The notes under the pieces are model-generated. The model worked only from the letters and a program-made list of their open reading frames with translations, was not told the DNA's origin and made no database searches. Below are positions 1-7,032 of a DNA stretch of 64,000 nucleotides, piece by piece. Origin of the DNA: Thiothrix sp. (GTDB taxonomy: Bacteria; Pseudomonadota; Gammaproteobacteria; Thiotrichales; Thiotrichaceae). Both the position numbers and the translations under genes were made by a program. Within the stretch, counting starts at the first letter, position 1. Every line of letters begins with the position of its first letter. The stretch is taken from contig NZ_JAQTLS010000006.1 in assembly GCF_028714775.1 (NCBI RefSeq), forward strand, positions 1 through 64,000, in the 5' to 3' direction.

Positions 1-218
1 AAGCCGGTGTCCCGGATGGATTCCTTGATTTCTTGGTACTTCTCATTTGGGGAACGCCGGGGGTTCCCGGCAAAAAATGAAATCCGGTCAACATCCACCA
101 CCATCGTCGTGACCTGTATCGGGTCGCCGGGTGGCGGGATGTTTCCGGGTTTGCCGAAATGCCCTGCGAACAAGCTGCTTTTCTTTTTGGTTTCATCAGT
201 CATATTTTTTGCACCCAT
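1..218 (-). CDS. parB: ParB-family partition protein, N-terminal fragment (runs off window)
   Basis: The reading frame begins at an ATG that overlaps the stop of the preceding tiny ORF (TAATG) and runs off the window after 72 codons, so only the N-terminus is visible. A Lys-rich start and a Gly/Pro-rich stretch lead into the pattern NPRR..NE.Y.EIKESI, the start of the ParB/Spo0J nuclease-like domain, whose Arg patch binds CTP in studied ParB proteins. A second ATG at 203 is also possible. It follows parA in the same operon, so the two likely form the partition or maintenance module of an integrated element. The family call rests on about 30 residues plus context. The DNA-binding HTH of ParB would lie outside the window. 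Confidence 0.72.
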   Translation of the reverse strand, partial: MGAKNMTDETKKKSSLFAGHFGKPGNIPPPGDPIQVTTMVVDVDRISFFAGNPRRSPNEKYQEIKESIRDTG

Positions 219-310
219 TACAGCATCCTCGCCGTTCTTCGGGGCACATCTAGGTCGATCAGCCAATCGAGAGCCGGAGGAGATTTCTTTTTTGTGGTTC
301 TGTTACGCAT
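218..310 (-). CDS. Tiny basic ORF between parA and parB (30 aa)
   Basis: This 30-codon frame starts at an ATG overlapping the parA stop (ATGCGTAA), and its own stop overlaps the parB ATG (TAATG). The product begins with a basic stretch (MRNRTTKKK) and has a short acidic/hydrophobic core (LDWLIDLD). I do not recognise it. The overlaps on both sides suggest translational coupling, either as a real small protein or simply as a way to carry ribosomes from parA to parB. Evidence for a functional product is only the arrangement. Confidence 0.35.
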   Translation of the reverse strand: MRNRTTKKKSPPALDWLIDLDVPRRTARML

Positions 311-1127
311 GGTTTCCGCCTCCTTGGGCAACAGGCAAAATCCCCAGTTCGGCGATAACCGCCATCAACGACAGTTTTGCCATAGGGTGTTTAGTCAGGG
401 TGTGGACTGGCACTTGTTGGGTTGCCGCTTCCCGCCATGCAACCGCAGAAGGGATAACGGCATCCATAATCGTGATGCCACTACCTCCGCCACCCAACTC
501 CTCCCGCACCTCTAGTGCCACGTTTGCCGCGTCCTTGGTACGGTCAACCCGGTAAAGCACCCCGTACAATGGGGCAAGGGTGAGCGTTGTGTAATACGTC
601 ATTGGCTGGAGGCGTCCCAACATGCCTAATGTGCCACGGGCGAATTCACGGGCAGACATGGTTTCGGTAGGGATCGGGGACAGCAACAAATCGGCGGCAA
701 TGACAGCAGCATCCTGCAAGGGGCCGACAGCACCTTGGGTGTCGATCAGGATGAAGTCATAGTTTGCCTTTAGTTGGTTTAGCAGGTACTTGAGTCGGGT
801 GCGCCCGTCCGGTGTATGTAGCACCCAATCCTGTAATTTACCTTCTGGGTCATCGGAATAGATCAGGTCACAACCAGCGGATGTGGCGCTAATGGTATTA
901 GTTAAATCCCCGCCAATCAGTAACCTTTCCAGCCCACAGTCAGCTTGCTGAGCCAATTCGTAGTAACTGGACAGGGCTGGCTGTACATCAGCATCAACCA
1001 GCAAAACACGTTTGTTTAGGCTGGCAAGAAAACCGCCAAGGTTGGCAGTGAGTGTGGTCTTGCCAACCCCGCCTTTGGTGGAGCAGATGGTAATTATTGT
1101 CGGTTTCCTTTCAGAATCACTACTCAT
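303..1127 (-). CDS. parA: ParA/Soj-type ATPase of an integrative element
   Basis: A 274-residue deviant-Walker P-loop ATPase, which with ParB segregates or stabilises DNA. The deviant Walker A box STKGGVGKTT lies at about residues 16-25, followed by the switch DADVQPALSS (residues 45-54) and the Walker B-like LIDTQGA near residue 128. The DVQPALSSYY variant and the LHTPDGRTRLKYLL segment resemble the ParA of PFGI-1/pKLC102-class integrative elements rather than the chromosomal ParA next to gid genes. The start is fixed by an AAGGG Shine-Dalgarno 7 nt upstream. It overlaps a tiny ORF and then parB. An inverted repeat just upstream could hide the Shine-Dalgarno, suggesting autogenous or translational control. 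The ParA family is certain; the ICE subtype is inference from remembered family features. Confidence 0.9.
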   Translation of the reverse strand: MSSDSERKPTIITICSTKGGVGKTTLTANLGGFLASLNKRVLLVDADVQPALSSYYELAQQADCGLERLLIGGDLTNTISATSAGCDLIYSDDPEGKLQDWVLHTPDGRTRLKYLLNQLKANYDFILIDTQGAVGPLQDAAVIAADLLLSPIPTETMSAREFARGTLGMLGRLQPMTYYTTLTLAPLYGVLYRVDRTKDAANVALEVREELGGGGSGITIMDAVIPSAVAWREAATQQVPVHTLTKHPMAKLSLMAVIAELGILPVAQGGGNHA

Positions 1128-1131
1128 GACA

Positions 1132-1165
1132 AAATCCCTTAACGTGTTAGTTAGTAAAGGGATTT
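1132..1165 (-). promoter_or_regulatory. Inverted repeat overlapping the parA Shine-Dalgarno
   Basis: Nine-base perfect arms (AAATCCCTT at 1132-1140 and AAGGGATTT at 1157-1165, plus-strand reading) are separated by 16 nt. In the parA transcript the downstream arm contains the AAGGG ribosome-binding site 7 nt before the ATG, so folding would occlude it. The same dyad could instead be a protein operator. This is seen in the sequence; function is inferred. Confidence 0.45.
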
Positions 1166-1227
1166 GTCATTATCATGGCATATTGGATTTAATAAGCTGC
1201 CCATGCCGAAAATCCCATTTATTGTGG

Positions 1228-1251
1228 GTAACGTACAATGTTGTACATTAC
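1228..1251. promoter_or_regulatory. 24-bp dyad upstream of parA (candidate operator or parS)
   Basis: The sequence reads GTAAcGTACAA-TG-TTGTACaTTAC, an 11-bp inverted repeat with one mismatch around a TG centre. It lies in the 212-bp gap between the HTH gene and parA, about 100 bp upstream of the parA start. It could be the site of the neighbouring HTH protein, of ParA itself, or a centromere-like ParB site. A smaller dyad of the same layout (TGTATA-TG-TATACA) lies at 2461-2474. Confidence 0.4.
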
Positions 1252-1339
1252 TGTGTATTTATGGTGTGCGTTGGTGATGACATTGGGGAATACCGGATGC
1301 TCCATGCATTTGAAACCAAACCTTCCCCCCAAAGAACTG

Positions 1340-1654
1340 TTAACGCACCCTTGAGGTTGCCAATGATGCTTCCCCCCTTTTTAGGAGAAATGCATCAAGG
1401 TCGTTTTTGAGGTAGGTGATTTTTTTGCCGATTCGGTAGAAATTAGGCTGCTCAACCCCTAGTGTCCGCCGTTCAGAACGCCAACGTGCAAGTGTTTCCG
1501 CCCGGATACCCAGATAATGTGCGGCTGTTTGGGTTGAGAACCTGTTCTCCAAGGCAAAATTGACAGGGGCAAGTGGCTCGGAAATGTCCGGCATCGAATA
1601 TGCCACCGCCTTAGTTGTGCTCCGTTTAGGTTTCGCAGCCAAACGTGGATGCAT
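1340..1654 (-). CDS. Excisionase/AlpA-type helix-turn-helix protein
   Basis: A 104-residue small DNA-binding protein. After a basic, Pro-rich N-terminal 45 residues, residues about 46-95 read as a winged HTH of the MerR/excisionase type: RFSTQTAAHYLGIRAETLARWR (helix-turn-helix), then YRIGKKITYLKNDLDAFL (wing and final helix). Proteins of this type regulate excision or the transfer genes of integrated elements. The gene is upstream of and co-directional with parA across a 212-bp gap that contains dyads, fitting a regulator of the parA-parB operon. There is no integrase in view. The family is moderately sure; the role as recombination-directionality factor or regulator is inference. Confidence 0.65.
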   Translation of the reverse strand: MHPRLAAKPKRSTTKAVAYSMPDISEPLAPVNFALENRFSTQTAAHYLGIRAETLARWRSERRTLGVEQPNFYRIGKKITYLKNDLDAFLLKRGEASLATSRVR

Positions 1655-1765
1655 AGAAAGTCCCCCTTAAGTTGTGTTAAGACAAGTTAAAGTGCTTTTT
1701 ATTGAGTTTTTGCGCTTTTGGGTATGTCTCGAAAAGTAATCAATATTGAAGTATCTGACCAACAC

Positions 1766-2365
1766 CTAAAGCGTGCTGCCCACCCGTGATAGGCTGTAAA
1801 TCACTGATTGGCTAACCAATTGGCAGGCTAATGGGCGGGTACTTGTGGCAAGGCGGTAACGCCTATCAATTTCTTCATCAGACCAAAAAATATCCCCCAA
1901 ATAGGTGGTTTCCAATGTGATGCCTGACAAACGTGACCATAAAGACAGGTCAATCCAGTCCAGCACACGTAAATGATGCAACTTACCCAACCCATCCATT
2001 AGGCTGAGCAACTTGAACTTGCTTTTCTGTAGGGTGATATTTTGGCAAATGCCACTACCGGCTGGTGAGTAAGGCCGCTTACGGGCAGCCTCCAATGCTT
2101 CTGCAAAATACCGGAACAACAGGGCATCTGGTTGCCCTGTTTCGATTGATAGCGAAAAGGTCACTGGTGGCATTACCGGGTGTTGCCCCCAAATAATGGC
2201 AGCTTCTAAATCCTCTTTCGCCAAACAGCCCTCAGTTTCTGCCCTGACCAACTGGCTGCGATGGGACAATGCCCTGATCCATTGGGGGACATCCCAATAC
2301 AGGTTCTCGCGGTGACACCTTGCGGGATACCAATCTGGCAGTAAATTTCGCTTAACCATAAACAC
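1766..2365 (-). CDS. Hypothetical protein, DUF6387-like
   Basis: A 199-residue soluble protein without signal peptide or membrane segments. The opening LLPDWYPARCHRENLYWDVPQWIRAL and the C-terminal WSDEEIDRRYRLATSTRPLA segment remind me of DUF6387 proteins, which are often carried on Pseudomonas integrative elements, but I cannot confirm the match. It is rich in Leu and Arg with a mid-region LLSLMDGLGKLHHLRVLDWIDLSLW. It is the first gene seen inward from the tRNA end of the element and is transcribed in the same direction as the HTH gene and parA. No function is assigned. Confidence 0.5.
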   Translation of the reverse strand: MFMVKRNLLPDWYPARCHRENLYWDVPQWIRALSHRSQLVRAETEGCLAKEDLEAAIIWGQHPVMPPVTFSLSIETGQPDALLFRYFAEALEAARKRPYSPAGSGICQNITLQKSKFKLLSLMDGLGKLHHLRVLDWIDLSLWSRLSGITLETTYLGDIFWSDEEIDRRYRLATSTRPLACQLVSQSVIYSLSRVGSTL

Positions 2366-2460
2366 GTCCCTAACAGCTTAAAAAGTAGCTATAGAGTGCC
2401 GAATTGAAGGGAGATTCAGCATTAGTATAAAAAAATTAACACATGCGAGAATAGATGGAG

Positions 2461-2474
2461 TGTATATGTATACA
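2461..2474. promoter_or_regulatory. Small TG-centred dyad
   Basis: TGTATA-TG-TATACA is a perfect 6-bp inverted repeat about 96 bp upstream of the minus-strand gene starting at 2365. Its arm-TG-arm layout matches the larger dyad at 1228-1251, so both might bind one element-encoded regulator. AT-rich palindromes arise easily, so confidence is low. Confidence 0.25.
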
Positions 2475-2978
2475 GTGGCATTGGTAATTTATTGATTTTA
2501 ATGTCTTTATGTTTAAGTGGCTGATTGCCAGTCGTATATATCTTTCACTCTCCAGGGACGAAGAAGGAGACAGAAACTGGGGGGAATAAGCCTAAAAGTA
2601 CGTTCAACTCTGTCTGGAGTGTTTTGTGGGCTGGGAGGTTTACGCAGGGTTGCTGGCGTTTCGGTAGCCTATTCATTGCCTTTCCTAATGACTGGAAAGC
2701 TGGAGTTTCCATTGGGAGGATACTGGCCTGACCAAGTATTTCTGTATCAAGAAAGCCATGGACTTACTGGAAATCAGTTATGGGGGGGGATGACATGGCC
2801 AATAGTGTGCCGCATGGTTTCCGGCAGTTTGTGGGTATGCTGTCAGGTTGTTGGTGCTGTCTTTGTAGACTCCCAACTTGACCACCATCCATGAAGGGGA
2901 GGGGACATTGGTCTTGAATTTGGAGATTAGGAAAATTGTCTTGAACAGAGTCGTAGGATTACAGGAGAAACATTAGAT

Positions 2979-3015
2979 GTAGCACCATGCTTTGGTGTAG
3001 CACCAGCGTAGCACC
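2979..3015. repeat. Three GTAGCACC direct repeats near the tRNA
   Basis: The octamer GTAGCACC occurs at 2979-2986, 2997-3004 and 3008-3015, about 90-125 bp from the 3' end of the tRNA gene. Clustered short direct repeats beside a tRNA attachment site are typical arm-type binding sites for tyrosine integrases or their directionality factors. The repeats are certain; the role is inferred. Confidence 0.45.
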
Positions 3016-3050
3016 GATAAACTAACAACAATAACGCTGCTTTTTGACAG

Positions 3051-3087
3051 TCCGTTAAAATCAAGCTAAACTATTGATTTTAACGGA
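3051..3087. repeat. Perfect 14-bp inverted repeat after tRNA-Ile2
   Basis: TCCGTTAAAATCAA (3051-3064) is repeated inverted at 3074-3087 around a 9-nt loop, 17 bp beyond the tRNA CCA. It is positioned like a terminator for rpoD-tRNA, but the arms are AT-rich and no T-run follows on either strand. It may instead mark the att core or an integrase binding site. Confidence 0.5.
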
Positions 3088-3104
3088 TTCATTCTGACAA
3101 AAAT

Positions 3105-3180
3105 TGGTGGGCCCACACAGACTCGAACTGTGAACCAAAGGATTATGAGTCCTCTGCGCTAACCATTGCGCCATAGGCCC
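3105..3180 (-). tRNA. ileX: tRNA-Ile2 (anticodon CAU, lysidine type)
   Basis: A 76-nt tRNA with encoded CCA. The acceptor stem GGGCCUA/UGGGCCC, anticodon stem GAGGA/UCCUU with loop CUCAUAA, T-stem CACAG/CUGUG with loop UUCGAGU, and discriminator A all fit. Anticodon CAU could be Met or Ile2. The D-arm and the anticodon-stem/variable region (GAGGACUCAUAAUCCUUUGGU) resemble the minor AUA-reading tRNA-Ile, whose C34 is modified to lysidine by TilS, rather than elongator tRNA-Met. The position 10 bp after rpoD mirrors ileX in E. coli. The 3' end faces the putative integrated element and is its likely attachment site. Met identity is the alternative. Confidence 0.9.
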
Positions 3181-3190
3181 TGAAAAAAGT

Positions 3191-5074
3191 TTAGTTGGTT
3201 GGCAACTGACCGGGGTCGTATTCCAAGAAACTGCGAAGCATATCCGAACGGCTCGGATGGCGCAACTTACGCAGCGCTTTGGCCTCGATCTGACGGATAC
3301 GCTCACGGGTAACATCAAACTGTTTGCCGACTTCTTCCAATGTGTGGTCGGTGTTCATGTCGATACCGAAACGCATCCGCAGTACCTTGGCTTCACGGGA
3401 AGTCAGGCTGGACAACACTTCGCGGGTTACTTCCGACAAGCTCGATGTGGTGGCGGATTCAATCGGCGACAGGATATTGCTGTCTTCGATGAAATCACCC
3501 AGATGCGAATCTTCGTCGTCACCAATTGGAGTTTCCATTGAAATCGGTTCTTTGGCAATTTTCAGGACTTTGCGGATTTTGTCTTCCGGCATGTCCATTG
3601 CTTCTGCCAATTCTTCCGGCGTAGCCTCACGCCCCATTTCCTGCAACAAGCGGCGCGAAATGCGGTTGAGCTTGTTGATGGTTTCGATCATGTGTACCGG
3701 GATACGGATGGTACGTGCCTGATCCGCAATCGAACGGGTAATCGCCTGACGAATCCACCATGTAGCATAAGTGGAAAACTTGTAACCACGGCGGTATTCA
3801 AACTTGTCGACCGCTTTCATCAGGCCAATGTTGCCTTCTTGGATCAGGTCGAGGAATTGCAAGCCCCGGTTGGTGTATTTCTTGGCGATGGAAATAACCA
3901 GACGCAGGTTGGCTTCGACCATTTCCTTTTTCGCGCGGCGGGCTTTGGCTTCACCGACCGACATGCTGCGGTTAATGTCTTTGATTTGTGGAATGCTCAG
4001 GTTGCATTCGCGCTCAATTTCGCGCAGTTGTTCTTGCGCTTCTTGAACCTTGGGAACTTGCTTCAGTAAGCGGCTGTGATCACCACGCTTGGTGCTGGTG
4101 TAGCGGTTCAGCCATTCCAGATCAGTTTCATTTTGCGGGAAACTGTCGATGAAATCCTGACGTGACATGCCGCCTTTTTGTGCACACAGCTTCATGATGT
4201 GGCGTTCATTTTGGCGGATACGGTCAACGATCTCATTCAACTGGACAGTCAACTCGTCAATGATCGGTTGCGCTAGGCGGAATTCCATGAACTTGATGGC
4301 TTGGGCTTCACGCGCAGCAGTGTAAGCGACGGCATCATTATTGGCAGACGCAACTTTGGCTGCATCATACAGTTCGCGCAACTCCGCAAATTTGATGCGG
4401 GCTTCTTCCGGGTCGGGGCCAGTATCGACAGGATCGGCTGACTCATCATCTTCATCTTCATCGGCAGCCGCATCATCTTCGGCTTCTGCTGCCTTCGCAG
4501 CTTCCAGTGCCTCAGCCGCTGCTGCCGCAGCCGCTTGAAATGCGTTCAAGTCATCATCCGGGTTAACAAAGCCGTTGATGATGTCAGTCAGACGCGCTTC
4601 TTCGGAGTCAATCCGATCAGCCTTTTCCAGCAGGACTTCGGTAGAGGCGGGGTATTGGGCAAGCGCACGCAGGATTTCATTCAGCCCTTCCTCAATACGG
4701 ATGGCAATCTGAATTTCACCTTCGCGGGTCAGCAGCTCAACCGTGCCCATTTCGCGCATGTACATCCGCACCGGGTCGGTAGTGCGCCCGAAATCGCTGT
4801 CAGCATTGATCAGCGCGGCGGCAGCTTCTTCCGCTGCTTCGTCGTCGGCCTGCACCGCTTCATCGTTGAGCAGCAGGGAATCCGCATCCGGGGCATGTTC
4901 ATAGACAGTAATACCCATATCGTTGATCATCGCAACGATGTCTTCAATCTGCTCCGGGTCAACGATGGTATCGGGAAGATGGTCGTTAACCTCGGCATAG
5001 GTCAGGTAGCCTTGCTCCTTACCCTTGGCAATCAGTTCTTTCAAGCCTGACTGCTGCTGCTCTTCTTGACTCAT
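3191..5074 (-). CDS. rpoD: RNA polymerase sigma-70 factor RpoD
   Basis: A 627-residue primary sigma factor that directs RNA polymerase to housekeeping promoters. Region 1.1 is at the start ([20 protein letters not shown]), region 1.2 around [20 protein letters not shown], regions 2.1-2.4 include the -10 recognition helix in [17 protein letters not shown], and region 4.2 is [20 protein letters not shown] near the C-terminus. The non-conserved region holds a run of Ala followed by an Asp/Glu-rich stretch (about residues 178-220), longer in Ala than I expect. Its length is close to the E. coli protein (613). It follows dnaG by 75 bp in the same direction, the usual macromolecular-synthesis order, and precedes tRNA-Ile2. 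Confidence 0.98.
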   Translation of the reverse strand: MSQEEQQQSGLKELIAKGKEQGYLTYAEVNDHLPDTIVDPEQIEDIVAMINDMGITVYEHAPDADSLLLNDEAVQADDEAAEEAAAALINADSDFGRTTDPVRMYMREMGTVELLTREGEIQIAIRIEEGLNEILRALAQYPASTEVLLEKADRIDSEEARLTDIINGFVNPDDDLNAFQAAAAAAAEALEAAKAAEAEDDAAADEDEDDESADPVDTGPDPEEARIKFAELRELYDAAKVASANNDAVAYTAAREAQAIKFMEFRLAQPIIDELTVQLNEIVDRIRQNERHIMKLCAQKGGMSRQDFIDSFPQNETDLEWLNRYTSTKRGDHSRLLKQVPKVQEAQEQLREIERECNLSIPQIKDINRSMSVGEAKARRAKKEMVEANLRLVISIAKKYTNRGLQFLDLIQEGNIGLMKAVDKFEYRRGYKFSTYATWWIRQAITRSIADQARTIRIPVHMIETINKLNRISRRLLQEMGREATPEELAEAMDMPEDKIRKVLKIAKEPISMETPIGDDEDSHLGDFIEDSNILSPIESATTSSLSEVTREVLSSLTSREAKVLRMRFGIDMNTDHTLEEVGKQFDVTRERIRQIEAKALRKLRHPSRSDMLRSFLEYDPGQLPTN

Positions 5075-5149
5075 GCCCTAAACTCTCTGGAAAAAAGGTC
5101 GGTAATCATAGCATATTTTTCTGAAGTAAAGTCTGCCGTTTTGCAACCG

Positions 5150-6934
5150 CTAACCGGCAGATTTGTGTACTTCAGACAATAAGCATAGTAAATCGTTACG
5201 CTCTTGTTCGGTTAAACCTTCAACCTGTTCCCGTTGCAACAACACATCCAGTTGTTTTTGTTGTGCCTGACGCCTAATTTGGCCCAAACAATCACGGAAT
5301 TCACGCGCTGGAACATCGCTGTCAGCCTCATACTGGAACTGCCCACTATTGAGGCGAGCCAGCACCCTCGCGTGCTGCGTCCCCCGAAAGCGTTCAACGA
5401 GGGCAGCGGTGTGTATAGTGGGGTCGGCTTCGATAATTTCAAGGATAGCCAGAAACAAGTCGATACCGGGTATGTCGTAACGTGCCCATTGCTCAGGGTT
5501 GCCCACATCATGGGCAAGTGCTGGATAGTTCAGCAGTAGGGCAATAGCGTGGCGCATTGGTGTGCGGCGGACTTCCTGCTCATTTAGTCGCCAATTGCCC
5601 GCAGATGGTTCATCCTGTGGGGCAGGGGAGTAGCTTTTAAAGATTTTTTTCTGCCCTTCATCGAGATAACCCAAGCGTACTAGCTCCGGCATTAACTGCT
5701 TTTTTTGCAGGATATTGGGCATCTTTGCCAGCAAACCCGCCGCTTCTTTGACAAAACGGGTGCGGTCTTCCATCACATTCAAGGTGTAATTTTCACGGAA
5801 GCCTAGCTGTGCATTTAGTCCAATCAAAAAGAATTTTGTCAGTGGCAAGGCTTTATCCAACGCCGTCTCAAATGCTTCTTTACCAATTTGGCGGATGTGG
5901 GTATCCGGGTCTTCGCCGGTTGGCAGGAATAGGAAACGCACGTTTTTGTCATCCTGCAATTCCGAAAGGCTATTTTCGAGCGCCCGCCATGCGGCTTGTT
6001 TGCCTGCACGGTCGCCGTCGAAACAGAAAATAATTTCCGGCACGACGCGGAATAACTGGCGGACGTGCTCTGGCGTAGTGGCTGTTCCCAAAGTGGCGAC
6101 AGCGTAAGTGATGCCGTATTGCGCCAAGGCAATGACATCCATATAGCCTTCGACCACCAGCAAGCGTTCCAACTTGCGGGTGTGCTGGCGAGCTTCAAAC
6201 AGGCCGTAGAGTTCCGAACCTTTGTGGAAAATGTCGGTTTCCGGCGAGTTGAGGTATTTGGGGGTATCGTTGCCCAACACGCGCCCACCAAAACCGATCA
6301 CCCGCCCACGTTTGTCACGGATGGGGAACATGATGCGCTCGCGGAAACGGTCATACACCTTGCCCGCTTCGTTGCGGGTCGCCATGCCGGTTTCCAGCAA
6401 TTTGTCATTGCCGTAATGCGCCAGATGCCTGCCCAGATTGTCCCAACCAGCGGGGGCGTAACCGACACCGAAGAGGGTGATCACTTCCGCACTCAGCCCG
6501 CGTTTCTGCAAATACTCGCGTGCGCTAGGGCTTTGCTTGAGTTGGGATTGGAACCACGCAACGGATTCTTCCATCAGCGCGTACACATCCTTGCCGACAC
6601 GTTTGCGTTTTGGTGCATCCTCTGCACCTTCACGAGGCACTTGCACCCCGGCGGAGCGTGCCAGCGCCTCAATCGCTTCGACATACTCTAGGTGTTCGTA
6701 CTCCATCAAAAAAGAAATCGCAGAACCGTGTACGCCGCAGCCGAAACAATGGTAGAACTGTTTGGTGGGACTAACCGTGAAGGACGGCGTTTTTTCATTG
6801 TGGAAAGGACAACAGGCCATGTACTCCCGCCCTGCCTTTTTTAAGGGCACTCGCGCACCGATGACTTCGATAATATCGACGCGGGTGAGGAGTTGGTCGA
6901 TGAATTCTTTAGGGATGCGGCCTGCCGTACTCAT
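5150..6934 (-). CDS. dnaG: DNA primase
   Basis: A 594-residue primase that makes RNA primers at the replication fork. The N-terminal CHC2 zinc-ribbon is visible: CPFHNEKTPSF followed by FYHCFGCGVHG (residues about 42-70). The TOPRIM core has VVEGYMDVIAL (conserved Glu) and FCFDGDRAGKQAAW (DxD). The C-terminal 150 residues form the DnaB-binding helicase-interaction domain. It lies upstream of rpoD in the same orientation. In many gammaproteobacteria rpsU precedes dnaG; here the divergent gltB takes that place 98 bp away. The length matches the family (about 580 in E. coli). Confidence 0.98.
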   Translation of the reverse strand: MSTAGRIPKEFIDQLLTRVDIIEVIGARVPLKKAGREYMACCPFHNEKTPSFTVSPTKQFYHCFGCGVHGSAISFLMEYEHLEYVEAIEALARSAGVQVPREGAEDAPKRKRVGKDVYALMEESVAWFQSQLKQSPSAREYLQKRGLSAEVITLFGVGYAPAGWDNLGRHLAHYGNDKLLETGMATRNEAGKVYDRFRERIMFPIRDKRGRVIGFGGRVLGNDTPKYLNSPETDIFHKGSELYGLFEARQHTRKLERLLVVEGYMDVIALAQYGITYAVATLGTATTPEHVRQLFRVVPEIIFCFDGDRAGKQAAWRALENSLSELQDDKNVRFLFLPTGEDPDTHIRQIGKEAFETALDKALPLTKFFLIGLNAQLGFRENYTLNVMEDRTRFVKEAAGLLAKMPNILQKKQLMPELVRLGYLDEGQKKIFKSYSPAPQDEPSAGNWRLNEQEVRRTPMRHAIALLLNYPALAHDVGNPEQWARYDIPGIDLFLAILEIIEADPTIHTAALVERFRGTQHARVLARLNSGQFQYEADSDVPAREFRDCLGQIRRQAQQKQLDVLLQREQVEGLTEQERNDLLCLLSEVHKSAG

Positions 6935-7032
6935 GGGTTCTCTTTTCTTGGTCGTAAAAACGCGCTAATGTGTCTAGCCCTGACTCTCTATTTTGTACCA
7001 TAATAGCAACCCTTTTGTTGCCTGAGATTCCG

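Larger units (their letters stand above)
2366..3050. other. Element end without a convincing gene
   Basis: These 685 bases between the DUF6387-like gene and the tRNA contain only open frames with poor codon character and no family resemblance. The left part is AT-rich (2390-2520) with the dyad TGTATA-TG-TATACA at 2461-2474, possibly the promoter region of the minus-strand genes. The middle is rich in runs of G and may be decayed coding sequence. The right end holds three copies of GTAGCACC. It is most simply read as the non-coding terminal segment of an integrated element. Confidence 0.45.

Noticed and set aside
2517..2894. 125-codon plus-strand frame near the tRNA-Ile2 end of the element
   Set aside because: Gly/Trp/Cys-rich, no Shine-Dalgarno and no resemblance to an integrase fragment; treated as non-coding or decayed.
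4341..4538. Plus-strand Ala/Ser-rich frame inside rpoD
   Set aside because: It mirrors the Ala- and acid-rich region of rpoD on the other strand; no ribosome-binding site or family.
6065..6691. 208-codon plus-strand frame inside dnaG
   Set aside because: Antisense shadow of a complete and certain dnaG.
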